Assembly: GCF_018294505.1 (NCBI RefSeq)
Contig: NC_057809.1
Span: 503,686,506-503,750,505, forward strand
Direction of reading: 5' to 3'
Origin: Triticum aestivum
Taxonomy: Eukaryota > Streptophyta > Magnoliopsida > Poales > Poaceae
Length of the DNA: 64,000 bases
Part shown: piece after piece, positions 34,102-45,133 of the stretch
Layout: each line of letters begins with the position of its first letter
Position numbering within the stretch: position 1 is the first letter of the stretch
The notes under the pieces: generated by a model
The model's database searches: none
Seen by the model: the letters and a program-made list of their open reading frames with translations, nothing else
What the model was told of the DNA's origin: nothing
Translations under genes and position numbers: made by a program

Positions 34102-35381
34102 TCAGGCACACATCCTAACACTTATGCATATTGATGACTTAGATGTGCAACACACAAAGTAAAGTATATCTTTAATCAATGAAGACATACATTCTAAGTG
34201 TGAATACATTAATGTGGAATTTGACTTCGGAGCGCCACGATAATTGTGCGCCGTGTCTGGGTCTAATACTTCCTATACGGTGGGTAACGCCACCACCAAA
34301 CGTTCCATTTTGAAGTGTTTCACTCATGACGTTACCTTGCAATATCTTCACATTTGGTTTGGCTTCGAACTCAACATGTCTTCATGATTATCTTCACTAC
34401 GTTGATTATATAGATATATATATACTGGTGTTCTGTCCTCTACAGCATTCACTTATAGCTATGTCTTCTTGATTGAATCTTTTGAACTAAGTGAATGTGA
34501 TCGGACCCGAATCTCTCTATGCTTTCTATCTCGAATTCTATCTCTCCAAGTCATATGCATTCTATTGAAACTGTCGAATGTCTTCACTGCGTCCTTGTCA
34601 GCAGAAGATACAGAGACAACCATAAAGTCCGTTTTCAATGCTCATTCCTCCACATAAAATCCGGAGAAGCGGGAACGACCGCCCGACAATTTAGGCGTGC
34701 GTGGGACGTGGAACAAACCCCAAACTTCCGCTAACTGGCCACGCGTTCCTCAGATGCGAACCACCAGGGGCACCTGTGTAATAGCACAGTGCCGCCCCTG
34801 AGCCTATAAATTCACACTTACCGCGGTCATTATCTCCTTCTTCCACCCTCTCACGAACCCTAGCGCCACCGCTAGCACTCGACAACGCCGGAGACGAAGC
34901 GCTTCGCTGCCGTAACCTCTCCAACGCCGTCCTCACGCCGACCGCGGACATCGTCCTCTCCGCCGTCGCCGTAGGTGTTTTCCGTCGCCAAGTTAGGGCA
35001 CGGAGGACTGAACTGCTCGGCATCAACTCCCACTTCCGTCTAGCAGTTCTAAGTGTGGTAAATAAAACTTCTTTTTACAGCCCCTTCTGATCCTATGGTT
35101 CTGTCACTTTCTACCATAAGAAGTTTGTCTTCACACAAGTTAGATCTCTCAATCTGCATCTCATAACATGCCTAGTATATTCACTTGTGCTTCATAGTAG
35201 TTAGATTCCTCACTTGTACTGATCTGTGGGTTCGTACAAATCTAGAACCAACTTCTTATCTATGAGTGAATGTCTTCGCAAGATGAGGTCAATGTCTTCT
35301 AAACTGATTAATCTTCAAAACCTTCTGAGAATGCATATGACCTCTTCCCCTTCCCTCGCACCTTAATGCTATCACAGGTAC
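34102..35381 (+). other. TE5 spacer and leader of the 3' transcription unit
   Basis: No pol and no palindrome array of the TE1/TE2 kind. After an AT-rich part, a GC-rich block (34640-35000) has gene-like promoter and leader character with a TATA box, the string GAACCCTAGCGCCACC and repeated CCGCCGTCGCCG. A candidate intron would end at ATCACAG (35371-35377) next to the ORF start; its donor is uncertain (GTGTTT near 34974 or GTAAAT near 35058). Confidence 0.6.
34805..34812 (+). promoter_or_regulatory. Internal TATA box for the TE5 3' ORF
   Basis: TATAAATT in GAGCCTATAAATTCACAC, followed about 30 bp later by a C/T-rich, cereal-gene-like leader. It parallels the LTR box GGCTATAAATAGCC. Confidence 0.6.
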
Positions 35382-38300
35382 ATGTCCGTGGGAGAATCCT
35401 TCGGTTCTCATAGTCTGCATTCATTTGCAGAATTCCTACAGCATCACATAAACTCTCCTGAAGCCAGTTCCTGTTGGTCCAGAAAAAGAAAGCCTTTGAA
35501 GCCATTGAAAGTTTTGAAGCCTTTCAAGTTAAAGTTTATGGCTTCAGAAGCAGCAGCAAGGAAGGGGGGCAGACAGAGACGTGAGGGAACTTCCAAAGAT
35601 CTGCCTGAAGACTTGGCAGAAATGTACAAAACAGATCCAGAAGAGAGCTATGGGCAACGCAAGACCCGAATCCAATGGATTCGACGCTATTGGGCAGAAC
35701 AGTGGTTCAAATACCGCTTCGTCACCGAGGAGTATGCTGAGAAAAGTGCCATCAGGAGACCATGGGGGGACATCCGTTTCAAGAATCTCTTACCCGGGAC
35801 CAGAGATGAAGCCATTGCTCAAGGCTTCTACCCATGCATGGTCCGAGGACCACAGCCTGATGATGCGCATCCGTCGTCACTCCTCTGGTGTCGTGAAGAC
35901 AATCTGTTCAAGCGCAACTACCAGTTTGCCCAACAATCAGCGAAGCTGAACAAGAAGAAATTTGGGTTAGACTTCAACCCTGGTCCCTCCGCACCAAGGG
36001 CAGATGGCACACGCGACGCCGAACCCAATATCATCGGTCCGTTTGCCAACCTTGAGGGCCTTATCACTCACATCTTAGTCCAAGGGACTGCTGTGAATGA
36101 CCCTCCAGCTGATTCTGAGTCTGATGAAGCTCCTGCTGTGCCGAAGCCAAAGCAGTCAAAGAAGCCAAAAGCTTCAAAGCCAGCCCCTGCCTCAAAAATC
36201 TCAAGGGCGAAGCCATTGAAAACTGCACCTCCTGAAGTCAGTGTGCAGTCTGAAGACGTATCCCGCGTCTCCAAGCCCCAGAAAGAAAAGGAGCCCCAGC
36301 AACAAACCGGCAAAGAGCTCACTACTACTGCCATTCTGCGCAGCGAAGCCATTGATCTATCAAGCGATGAAGATCTTGGAGATGACGCTCTAGAGCAGCT
36401 TATCAAAAGCAAAGAAGAAGCTGAAATCTTCAACAATTTGCCTCTCTTTGATGTCGCCATCATCCACAACTTCATCGACGAATGGTTTGCCTCACCAGAC
36501 ATAAGCTTCGAAGATCTGCAGCTGCCTGTCGGCCTCAGCGTCGCCTTCCAAGGCGCAATTGCTTCAGAACTGGCCATTGCTCAGCGCATTGTTGAGCTGA
36601 AGCAGAAAATTGATCATGAAAAGGCTCAGTTCAAGAAGCACATGGCCAGGCTCAGCGTGCAGGAAGTGAAGAGCTTCAAAACCATGTTGCATGAGCTCAA
36701 GGAAAATTTTCTGAAGAAGCGTGCTGAAGCTCAGGGCTCGCATGAGCGGATGAAGTCTCTGGCAGAACGATGTGTGCAGGCCTACAATGAGGCCGAGAAG
36801 CGCAGGGCACTTGGGCGTCCTGGCATCGACCCCAAGATGGCCGCGAAGAAGAAGAAGCAGCCTGCTGTGAATGAACCAGAGGCACCAAGACAAGAAGGTA
36901 TTCCGATTGTCTTCCCAACCGCCATGACTGGCTTGAAGCCAGAGAGCCGGTCAACCGCTTCAGAGCTTAAGAAGACACGGAATGCAGAGGCTGAAGCTAG
37001 GAAGAGGAAACACTCTGAAGCCTCTCCTTCTGACCCCACCAAGAAGAAGCGCAAGATCAAGAAAGCTCGGGCTGCTCCCATAGAGCCCTTGATGGTTGAA
37101 CCCCTCTCTGTCATTCACCCCAACGCAGAACGTCAGCTGACAGTTCATGAGCCTGCTCCCACAGAGGCTCCTGAAGCTGAAGACATTCCAGTAGCCGACC
37201 CCATCGCTGCTGAAGACATTGGTCACCAGGACAATGTGCAAGATGATGCAGCCCTTCCTCAGCTTGAAACAAGCGAACTCATCAGCATTGGTCCTCCTTT
37301 GACGCCAATGGCACAAGATGCGTCATGGGCGGATCGCCCTCAGGAGGAAGAAGACCTTGAGGCCCAGCCCATTCCAACCCCACAAGCGTCGTCTGCGTTC
37401 CGTAGGCTTCGCAAAGGTCCAAGGCCTCAAGTTCATACTGCAGAAATTCCGGCTGCATCAGCCGAAGACAATGAAGAAGCACCACCAGAACCCACTCCCC
37501 CGCTCCATCAAGATGCAGTTCTCCAGGAGAATGTGCCTGAATTTGCTCCTCCAACTACACAAGCGGAGGAAGAAAATGTTGCGGCTGCCACCACAAACAT
37601 TGAAGCCAATGTGGAGCCCGCCCCACCAAATGCTTCAGCAGACGGCGAAGCTACTGAGCCAGACACTTATGTTCCTGAGTCTGCTGCAGGTCCTCAATTT
37701 GATTACCATGTTGAGCACAGGCCTCATGTTCAGAAGCCAGTCCCAAGGCTGCCAAGGTTCCCAGGTCCTGCATCAGCACCTGGCTCCTTTGATATTAATA
37801 GCTTCAAGGCAGACAATACATTTTTCAACAGCTCCAAGAACCCCTATTCAAGGGAAAGGATTGTATCAGATAGGTTCTGGAGCTATCCTTAGCGCAGCTA
37901 CTACTCAAGCATCCTATACAACCAAGGTCGCATCTTCCCGCACAAGCGCCTTGAGGTTGAAGCCATTGCTGGTCTGCCATGTCTTGAGGAAGCCTTGGAT
38001 TGCTTCAAGCAAGTGGGTCTGCTGCCGTTTGTCATTGATGAAGAGCACTGGAATGAAGAGCTTCTGCTTCAGTTCTATGCCACCCTCCATATAAAAGGAT
38101 ACAACAAAGATCCGAAGACTTGGGTCCTGGAGTGGATGACCGACAATGTCCATTATGAAGCCAGTGCATTTGATATCATTGAGCTCACCGGCCTGCCCAC
38201 TCCTGGCGAATTCTTCGAGGAAGGCTGTCAACTACATTCTGAAGCTATTGAGAGCATATTCCAGAGGCCTGAACCAAATATGAGTCAGATGCTCTCAATG

Positions 38301-39173
38301 ATGAAGCCATTGCCTCAGGATGCACCCTATCCAACTGTGTTCTTCGTTGAAGACCTTGAGTACCTGCCCAGGACCATATATCACATCATCCGGCAGACTC
38401 TCTGGCCCATTAAGGGACACTCTCCACATGCCAAGATTGAGGGTGCAATGAAGACTCTCATATTCTATATCCTGCATGGCAAATGCTTCAACGCACAGGA
38501 TCTCTTCATACGCCAACTTGCAGCGTCAGGCTCAGAATTATTTGGTTTGAAGTTCTATGCTCCTTGGGTGATGAGGCTGATCAAACTGCACTCTGCGATC
38601 TTGTATCAGCCCTCAGCCCGAAACCATCGGATCTTCTTGCCAGATGTGGATACATCTGCTGAAGCCATATATCCTGAACCTGCCAAGCAACCTTTAAATC
38701 TTCAGAATGCAGATCACCAGAGCTTCATGCAAAACGTTGAAGGTGTTGAAGCCATATCCAGGGTGTATCCGTTGGCTGGCACTACACGTGCGCCACACCC
38801 AGCATCTACTGAAGCCACAGACAGCACAAATGCTCAAAGACCCAAGAAGCGCGCTCGTGCCCTCACTGACCGAGAGCTTCTTGTGGCCCTTCACCAAAAG
38901 CAGGATAGGCATCATGACTGGCTAAAGCGTCAGATGAAAAGCCTCTTGGTGGATGTCAATCGTCTTCGAAACCTTGCCACCAAGAATGCCTTCGTTACAC
39001 ATGAAACCTGCCGTCGTACATGGAAAGGGCTCTCAATGATATGTACTGAAGCTGAACTTGAAGAGGATGGCTTCACTGAGCGCTTCAAGTTTGACACCAC
39101 ACCCCCCAGGAGGGCTGTGATGCGCAACACACCATCACTTGAAGACTCTGAGTTTTCTTCACTGCTGCCATAG
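35382..39173 (+). pseudogene. TE5 extra 3' ORF, putative plant transposon protein, one stop
   Basis: One frame of about 1264 codons broken only by TAG at 37890-37892 (probably from CAG). The ATG at 35382 follows a candidate acceptor; an internal ATG at 35538 (MASEAAARKGGRQRREG) is an alternative start. Segments: basic N-terminus; a first conserved block with RRYWAEQWFKYRF; Pro/Lys/Ser-rich linkers with NLS-like KKKRKIKK; a coiled-coil segment (about 36560-36800); an Ala/Pro/Glu-rich linker; then the C-terminal globular core (WNEELLLQFYATLH, WMTD, FDIIELTGLP) shared with TE1 and TE2. It sits where an envelope-like ORF lies in other Sireviruses, but I see no signal peptide or transmembrane segment. 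Confidence 0.85.
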
Positions 39174-39829
39174 TTACTGCAAGGATCATTGATGAAGACG
39201 ACGATGCTACATCACCGCCACCTGCTTCAGCACCTCCAAGCTCGTCTGCACCGCCAAACACCTCCAACGACCCTGCTGCTCCTGGAAACGAGTAGATACC
39301 CTATGTCTTCAAACCTTTTTAGTCCTTGCTGACAAAAGGGGGAGAAGCATATGGGTTGATAGTCTTCAAGCGGGTCCATATGGGCGGGTGCTATATTTTT
39401 GCTACATTTTGCTTCGTGCTTACAACTCTTGTTTTTGCTTCATTTGGTTCTTTGAGTTGTAACACTAAGACTCGATGGTCGTCTGCTACTGTTTTTGCCA
39501 CCCTGTTTGCGAAGATAAATTCCGCATGTGCAACGATAAATTCCACACTTATCTCATTCCGCAGACGTCCATTTTCCATTATGCATGTCATTATCTTCAA
39601 ATTCTTTCACATGCATAGTGGATTGTCATCATAAGCTGAAGCGGATCTCCACAAGTACAACCTGCCATGTGCATTTGCATTCCAAAAGCAAATTAACTTA
39701 TATGCACATCTTCAACGGGAGCCCTTGCAACTTATGAAGACAATTCCCTATCCTTTACAAACTTCACACATTATATTCCCCGTTGAAAACTTCAACTAGT
39801 TTGTCATCAATCACCAAAAAGGGGGAGAT
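39174..39829 (+). other. TE5 3' non-coding region with polypurine tracts
   Basis: No ORF of substance. The 3' polypurine tract CAAAAAGGGGGAGAT lies at 39814-39829 directly before the LTR. A second purine tract, ACAAAAGGGGGAGAAG, lies near 39332-39347. Several polypurine tracts are a known Sirevirus trait. Confidence 0.8.
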
Positions 39830-41207
39830 TGTAAGTGCATCTAGTGCCACCCCTAGTTGGTTTTGGAGTATTGACGACAAACCTAGTTGAGGGACTAATG
39901 TGTTTGTGAGAATTGCAGGAAAACACAGGTAGAAGTCCCTCATTGATTCGGTTTTACTACCAGAGATGACCCCTAAAAATGTATGAAGACATTGAAGACA
40001 AAGGTGGTATATGAAGATATTCACATTGAAGACTATGACAAAAGAAGACACGTTATGAAGCTTATGGAGCTCGAAGACTTAGATCTTTCGTAGTTCTTTT
40101 TATTTTGTGTTGAGTCATAGGAACCACCGTACTGTTAAGTGGGGTCCAGCAGAACCAGTCAGAATGACTGAAGTGATGCCTAAACCAAAACCTATGTCTT
40201 CGAGTGAAGACAATGAGAGTGAATCTTGTCCAGAGCCGGACAAGTCAGCTTTGCTTGCAGCCCAAGTAAAGTTGCCATGAGAGTTTGAAATCTGACCGTT
40301 GCGACACGTGTCAGTTCCTTAGTGACCCAGGGTCATTTCGGACAAATCAGGTCGGGTTGCCAAGTGGCTATAAATAGCCCACCCCCACAACCATAAACGG
40401 TTGGTTGCTCAGATTTTAGTGCACGGCTTTTGTCGTTTGAGAGCAACCCACCTCGAAGCCTTTGAGAGAAAATTCCTAGCAAGGAGAAAAGCCCTAACCA
40501 CCCAGAGCCAGAGTAAATTGGGCATCACTTAAGTCTTCTTGTCTGTGTGATATGAAGACTTATTACACTTGAGGACTATGAATCCTCCAGACGGTTAGGC
40601 GTCGCGTTCAGAGCATCCAAGAGACATTGTGGATTGCCAGTGAACGAAGTTTGTGAAGGTTTGGGAGTCTACCTTGAAGACTTACCAGAGTGATTGGGCG
40701 AGGACTAAGTGACCTTAGCTCAAGGAGAATACGGTGAGGACTTGGTGTGCTGAACTGTGTGTTCAGGACTGGGTGTCCGGGACTGTGTGTCCTAAGGTTT
40801 AAATACCTAGCTGCTCCAACCAGACGTACAGTTGTTACAGCAACTGGAACTGGTCCAACATATCATTGTCTTCAACGAGTCACTGGTTTCATCTTCACTT
40901 CCTTTTCCTACTGTTACTCATTGTGAAGCCATTACATGCTTGCTTTATCTTTTGTCTTCACAACGTGAATGTATGATTTGTTTGGCTTCATAACTTCTTC
41001 CTACCTGATCCTTATTACACTGAAGCTGTTTGTCATTGTGCTTTCACTCTATTGAATACATGACCATGGCTGGCCTAGTGTAATCTAACTTCCGCTGCAT
41101 AGTAATAGGCATAATCTTCGCTGTTTGTCTTCATAACTCTCACGTTTTGAAGACTTTCTTAAAAATCGCCTATTCACCCCCCCTCTAGTCGATATAACGC
41201 ACTTTCA
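39830..41207 (+). repeat. TE5 3' LTR (1378 bp)
   Basis: Matches 26686-28062 from TGTAAGTGCATC to CGCACTTTCA with about 27 substitutions and a one-base C-run difference; followed by the TSD TTTAG (41208-41212). Confidence 0.94.
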
Positions 41208-43494
41208 TTTAGTAATAAATAATTCATATAGCCTCTTTTTAGATGTGGTTTTATGCTTTTAATTAGTGTTTGTGCCAAGTAGAACCTTTGGGAAGACTTG
41301 GGGAGAGTCTTGTTGATCATGCTGTAAAAAACAGAAACTTTAGCGCTCACGAGAACTGCTGCCATTTTTATTTGGAGAGTGCTATTTAGTTAATTCTTTT
41401 TGCATATGATTAATAGACAAATTCCTCAGGTCCAGTAATTTATTTGAGGATTCTATGAGTTCCATAAGTATATGTTTGATCCAGATTACTACAGACTGTT
41501 CTGTTTCTGACAGATTCTGTTTTTCATGTGTTGTTTACTTATTTTGATGAATCTATGGCTAGTAAAAGAGTTTATAAACCATAGAGAAGTTGGAATACAT
41601 TAGGTTTAACACCCATATAAATAAAGAATGAGTTCATTACAGTACCTTGAAGTGGTGATTTATTTTACTAACGGAGCTTACGAGTTTTCTGTTAAGTTTT
41701 GTGTTGTGAAGTTTTCAAGTTTTGGGTAAGGATTCGATGGACTATGGAATAAGGAGTGTCAAGAGCCTAAGCTTGGGGATGCCCGAGGCACCCCAAGGTA
41801 ATATTCAAGGATAGCCAAGAGCCTAAGCTTGGGGATGCCCCGGAAGGCATCCCCTCTTTCGTCTTCGTTCATCGGTAACTTTACTTGGAGCTATATTTTT
41901 ATTCACCACATGATATGTGTTTTGCTTGGAGCGTCAATTTATTTTGTTAGGATTTGCTTGTTGTTATTTATAATAATGTTTTGCATCTTTTATTTCGATA
42001 AAAGTGGCATTGATAGCCTTTACTATGCCTATGTTACAAGTATACATGTTGCTGTTTGAAAACAGAAAGTTTACCGCTGTTGCAATAATTCCCTAGAAAA
42101 GTCAGAATGTGATAAAATGATGAAACCTTTTGCATATTAAGATCTGATAAATTTACTACAGTGGGAATTTTCTTTCATAATTTTTTGAGTTAGGGAAGTA
42201 TGGATGTTGCAGCATTCTTTACAGACTATCCTGTTTAGGCAGATTGCTGTTATGTTTGCATTGTTTGCATATGTTTGCTTCTTTAATGATTCTATTTGAG
42301 GATAGGACTATTAAATATGCAGAGGCATTTAGTATGCAATGTTGAATAATAATTTTAGTGATTTGCTACAGTATAGTATGATAAGGTTTTGGCAATGGTT
42401 TATACTAACTTATCTCACAAGTCTTTGTTGAGTTTTGTGTGGATGAAGCTTTTGAGATTTAGGAAGACCGTGATATGAGAGGAATTAAGGAGATACAAAA
42501 GCTCAAGCTTGGGGATGCCCAAGGCACCCCAAGATAATATTTCAAGAAGTCTCAAGCATCTAAGCTTGGGGATGCCCCGGTTGGCATCCCACCTTTCTTC
42601 TTCAACAACTATCGGTTAGTATCGGTTGATCCTAAGTTTTTGCTTCTTCAGATGATGTTTGCTATTATTAGATGTCATTTTATTTTGCTTTGCTTGCTGT
42701 TTGAATAGAATACCAAGATCTGAAATTATTAAATGTTAGAGAGTCTTCATATAGTTGCATAATTATTCGACTACTCATTGATCTTCACTTATATCTTTCG
42801 GAGTAGTTTGTCATTTGCTCTAGTGCTTCACTTATATCTTTTAGAGCATGGTGGTAGTTTTATTTTGAATAAATAGATGAAATCTCATGCTTCACTTAGA
42901 TTATTTTGAGAGTCTTAATAGCATGGTAATTTTCTTAAAATCCTAATATGCTAGGTATTCAAGAATAATAAAATTCTTTTATGAGTGTGTTGAATACTAA
43001 GAGAAGTTTGATACTTGATGATTGTTTTGAGATATGAGGATGGTAATATTAGAGTCATGCTAGTTGAGTAGTTGTGAATTTGAGAAATACTTGTGTTGAA
43101 GTTTGTGATTCCCGTAGCATGCACGTATGGTGAACCGTTATGTGATGAAGTCGGAGGATGCTTTATTTATTGATTGCCTTCCTTATGAGTGGCGGTCGGG
43201 GACGAGCGATGGTCTTTTCCTACCAGTCTATCCCCCTAGGAGCATGCGCGTAGTACTTTGTTTCGATAACTAATAGTTTTTTGCAATAAGTATGTGAGTT
43301 CTTTATGACTAATGTTGAGTCCATGGATTATACGCACTCTCACCCTTCCACCATTGCTAGCCTCTCTAGTACCCCGCAACTTTTGCCGGTACCATAAACC
43401 CACCATACACCTTCCTCAAAACAGCCACCATACCTACCTATTATGGCATTTCCATAGCCATTCCGAGATATATTGCCATGCAACTTTCCACCAT
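41208..43494 (+). other. TE4 3' interior, non-coding, AT-rich
   Basis: Continues TE4 after the TE5 TSD. No ORF above about 80 codons that looks real. It contains a diverged internal repeat of about 736 bp marked by paired hairpin motifs (41769-41855 and 42505-42592) and A/T-rich segments. Ends abruptly at 43494 against the second duplication copy. Confidence 0.75.
41769..42592 (+). repeat. Twice-repeated pair of GGGGATGCC hairpins in TE4
   Basis: AAGCTTGGGGATGCCC occurs at 41769, 41825, 42505 and 42562. In each pair the first copy is followed by GGCACCCCAAG, able to fold back on CTTGGGGATGCC with one bulge. The second is followed by GGCATCCC(C), which pairs with GGGGATGCC as a 9-bp stem in the first pair. 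The two pairs are about 736 bp apart with similar but diverged flanks. Confidence 0.8.
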
Positions 43495-43709
43495 TCCTCA
43501 CCAGCGGTACTGCCGCTGAGGGGCGGGCGCTGGGGGTTATATCGGGGCGGGGGAGTTATTTTCTCCCCATACCCATTCGCCCCCACTCGCTCGTCTTCCT
43601 CGTCGCTCCAGCAATGCCTCGCCGTGGGAGGGCACCAGCTGGCCGCCATTTTCCAGCCACTTCTCTCCATTTCCTCTGATGGAGTCGTTCTCCATCTCAT
43701 CCTCCAGCC

Positions 43710-45133
43710 ATGGATGCCGGTATTGCCTCCATTCTCGGTTTCTCTTTGCCTAGATCTTGCATCTAGTTCTTAGGGGCAATAGGCATTGTTTTCTAGTTTT
43801 TTGGCAATGAAGAGGCTTGTGGTGGATGGAGATTGCTTCTAGGCTCTTTGGATTGATGTTTGGTAGGATAAATTTTTGAATTTGGCATCCCGGTAGTGCC
43901 GGATCTGACCACGGCGGTAGAAAACCATTGTTCCCCATTCTGAGCGGTACTACCGCTCACCTGGAGCGGTACTACCGCACAAGCGGTACTGCTGCTCACC
44001 ATGAGCGGTACTGCCGCACGAGCGGTACTACCGCGGGTAGATGGCGGTACTACCGTCGGATGCCCAGTTCCAATATTTTCTACCTCACCTTGATCCTTTT
44101 TGTCCCATTTGGTGGCTTATGCTCTCTTCTTTCGTGTGTTTCTTCTGGTCTTGTGTTTGGTTCCAGGTGATGATCATCCTGAGCAGCAGGTCTGCCGTGT
44201 CAACCCCAGGCATGCAACGTCAAAGCGCTACCGCACCTCAGAGCCAGCTGGTGGTTCCTCTAGTACTCAACCGCCACCAGCAGGCGCATCCTCAAGTGCT
44301 CCACCACCACCTCAGCAGTCGAAGATATCCGCCAACAAGCCAAAGGGAAAGACTGTGACTAAGATGACTGCCAAGGAGTTTTGGGCAAAGCATCGCCGCA
44401 ACCCCTATGAGGAAGACCAAGATCCCACTTTGGTCAACCGCCCGTTCTGGAACCGCTTTCAGTTTGCCATCTATTTTGATGTGATCAAGGCCAAGAAGAA
44501 TCTCTATGTTGATGTACGCTCCATCGACGCAGATGCTATGGAGAAGGACCCTGAGTAATTTGGCGAAGCCCTTCAGATGTGTTCTCAGCTGAACATTTTC
44601 AGGATCATGCAGTTCAACAAGGATTTTGATGCAGATTTGGTGGCTGAATTCTTTGCTACCGTTCATCTTGGAACTGATGCCGACAGAACTCTGACTTGGA
44701 TGACCAATAGCAAATTGCTTTCCATCAAGTGGCAGGCCTTCATGGAGTTACTTGATGTGGAAGATCATAGGCTTGAGACTCCAGTCGGCTTCTGCCCTCA
44801 CCGCAATGCTACATCCACTCACAAGCAAGCCCTTTGGCCCTACTATACTGTGAAGGTTAACCCACTGACTAAGAAGGAAACCTATGAGTTGTCTGCCTAT
44901 CTGGACATCCTTCATCGTGTCTTCCGTGAGACTCTCTTCCCTCGCATCAGGAATCTGGATATGGTCCACTCCTATCTCGTGGACAAGCTTCTTTTCTGCC
45001 AGCATGAGAAGGAAGCAAACACTGGAGAGAGCCTGGACATTTCTCATGTTATGTGGTCTGAACTTCTCTCTGCCGTTTCTGAGCGCAAGTGCCCGATATA
45101 TGGTCCATTCATCATGAGGCTCATTGAGAAGGC
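43710..45133 (+). pseudogene. TE2 extra 3' ORF, copy 2, cut by TE4
   Basis: Same spliced model as copy 1: exon 1 at 43710-43719, candidate intron 43720-44166, exon 2 from 44167. The stop TAA recurs at 44556-44558. Differences from copy 1 are mostly C-to-T or G-to-A, several replacing residues. It ends at the TSD AAGGC (45129-45133), so this copy keeps the true junction whose partner is at 51813-51817. Confidence 0.75.

Larger units (their letters stand above)
26686..41207 (+). mobile_element. TE5, copy 1: complete Sirevirus (Maximus-like) Copia element, 14.5 kb
   Basis: LTRs 26686-28062 and 39830-41207, TG..CA ends, perfect 5-bp TSD TTTAG on both sides, initiator-Met primer site, gag, pol, spacer with internal TATA, 3' ORF of about 1264 codons, and polypurine tract. 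The length and extra ORF fit the Maximus/SIRE lineage; the family name is inference. LTRs differ at about 27 of 1377 sites by eye (about 2%). gag, pol and the 3' ORF each have stops, so it is inactive. Confidence 0.92.
22304..43494. repeat. Segmental tandem duplication, copy 1 (21.2 kb unit)
   Basis: Sequence from TCCTCACCAGCGG at 22304 recurs from 43495 with an offset of 21,191 bp (21,203 after a longer TC microsatellite). Both copies contain the same TE4 insertion in the TE2 3' ORF and the same TE5 insertion at TTTAG in TE4, so the nested state was copied, not created twice. Copy 1 ends at 43494 inside TE4 3' sequence. I count about 23 differences in 1639 bp for the TE2 part, nearly all transitions. 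Confidence 0.9.
23943..43494 (+). mobile_element. TE4, copy 1: Athila-like non-autonomous Gypsy element, 3' end lost
   Basis: 5' LTR (23943-25570), tRNA-Asp-type primer site, a 295-codon ORF and a long non-coding 3' interior (41208-43494), with TE5 inserted at TTTAG (26681-26685 and 41208-41212). No gag-pol motifs in any part. The preceding bases AAGGA correspond to the TSD AAGGC preserved in copy 2 with one change. Its own 3' LTR is missing because copy 1 ends at the duplication junction. Confidence 0.82.

Noticed and set aside
35382..39173. TE5 3' ORF as an envelope protein
   Set aside because: Position fits the env-like slot of Sireviruses, but no signal peptide, transmembrane segment or glycoprotein pattern is visible, and it shares its core with the TE1 and TE2 ORFs.
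43495..45133. Second TE2 3' ORF as an independent insertion of a related element
   Set aside because: The same TE4 and TE5 junctions follow it at matching offsets, which requires copying of an already nested block.
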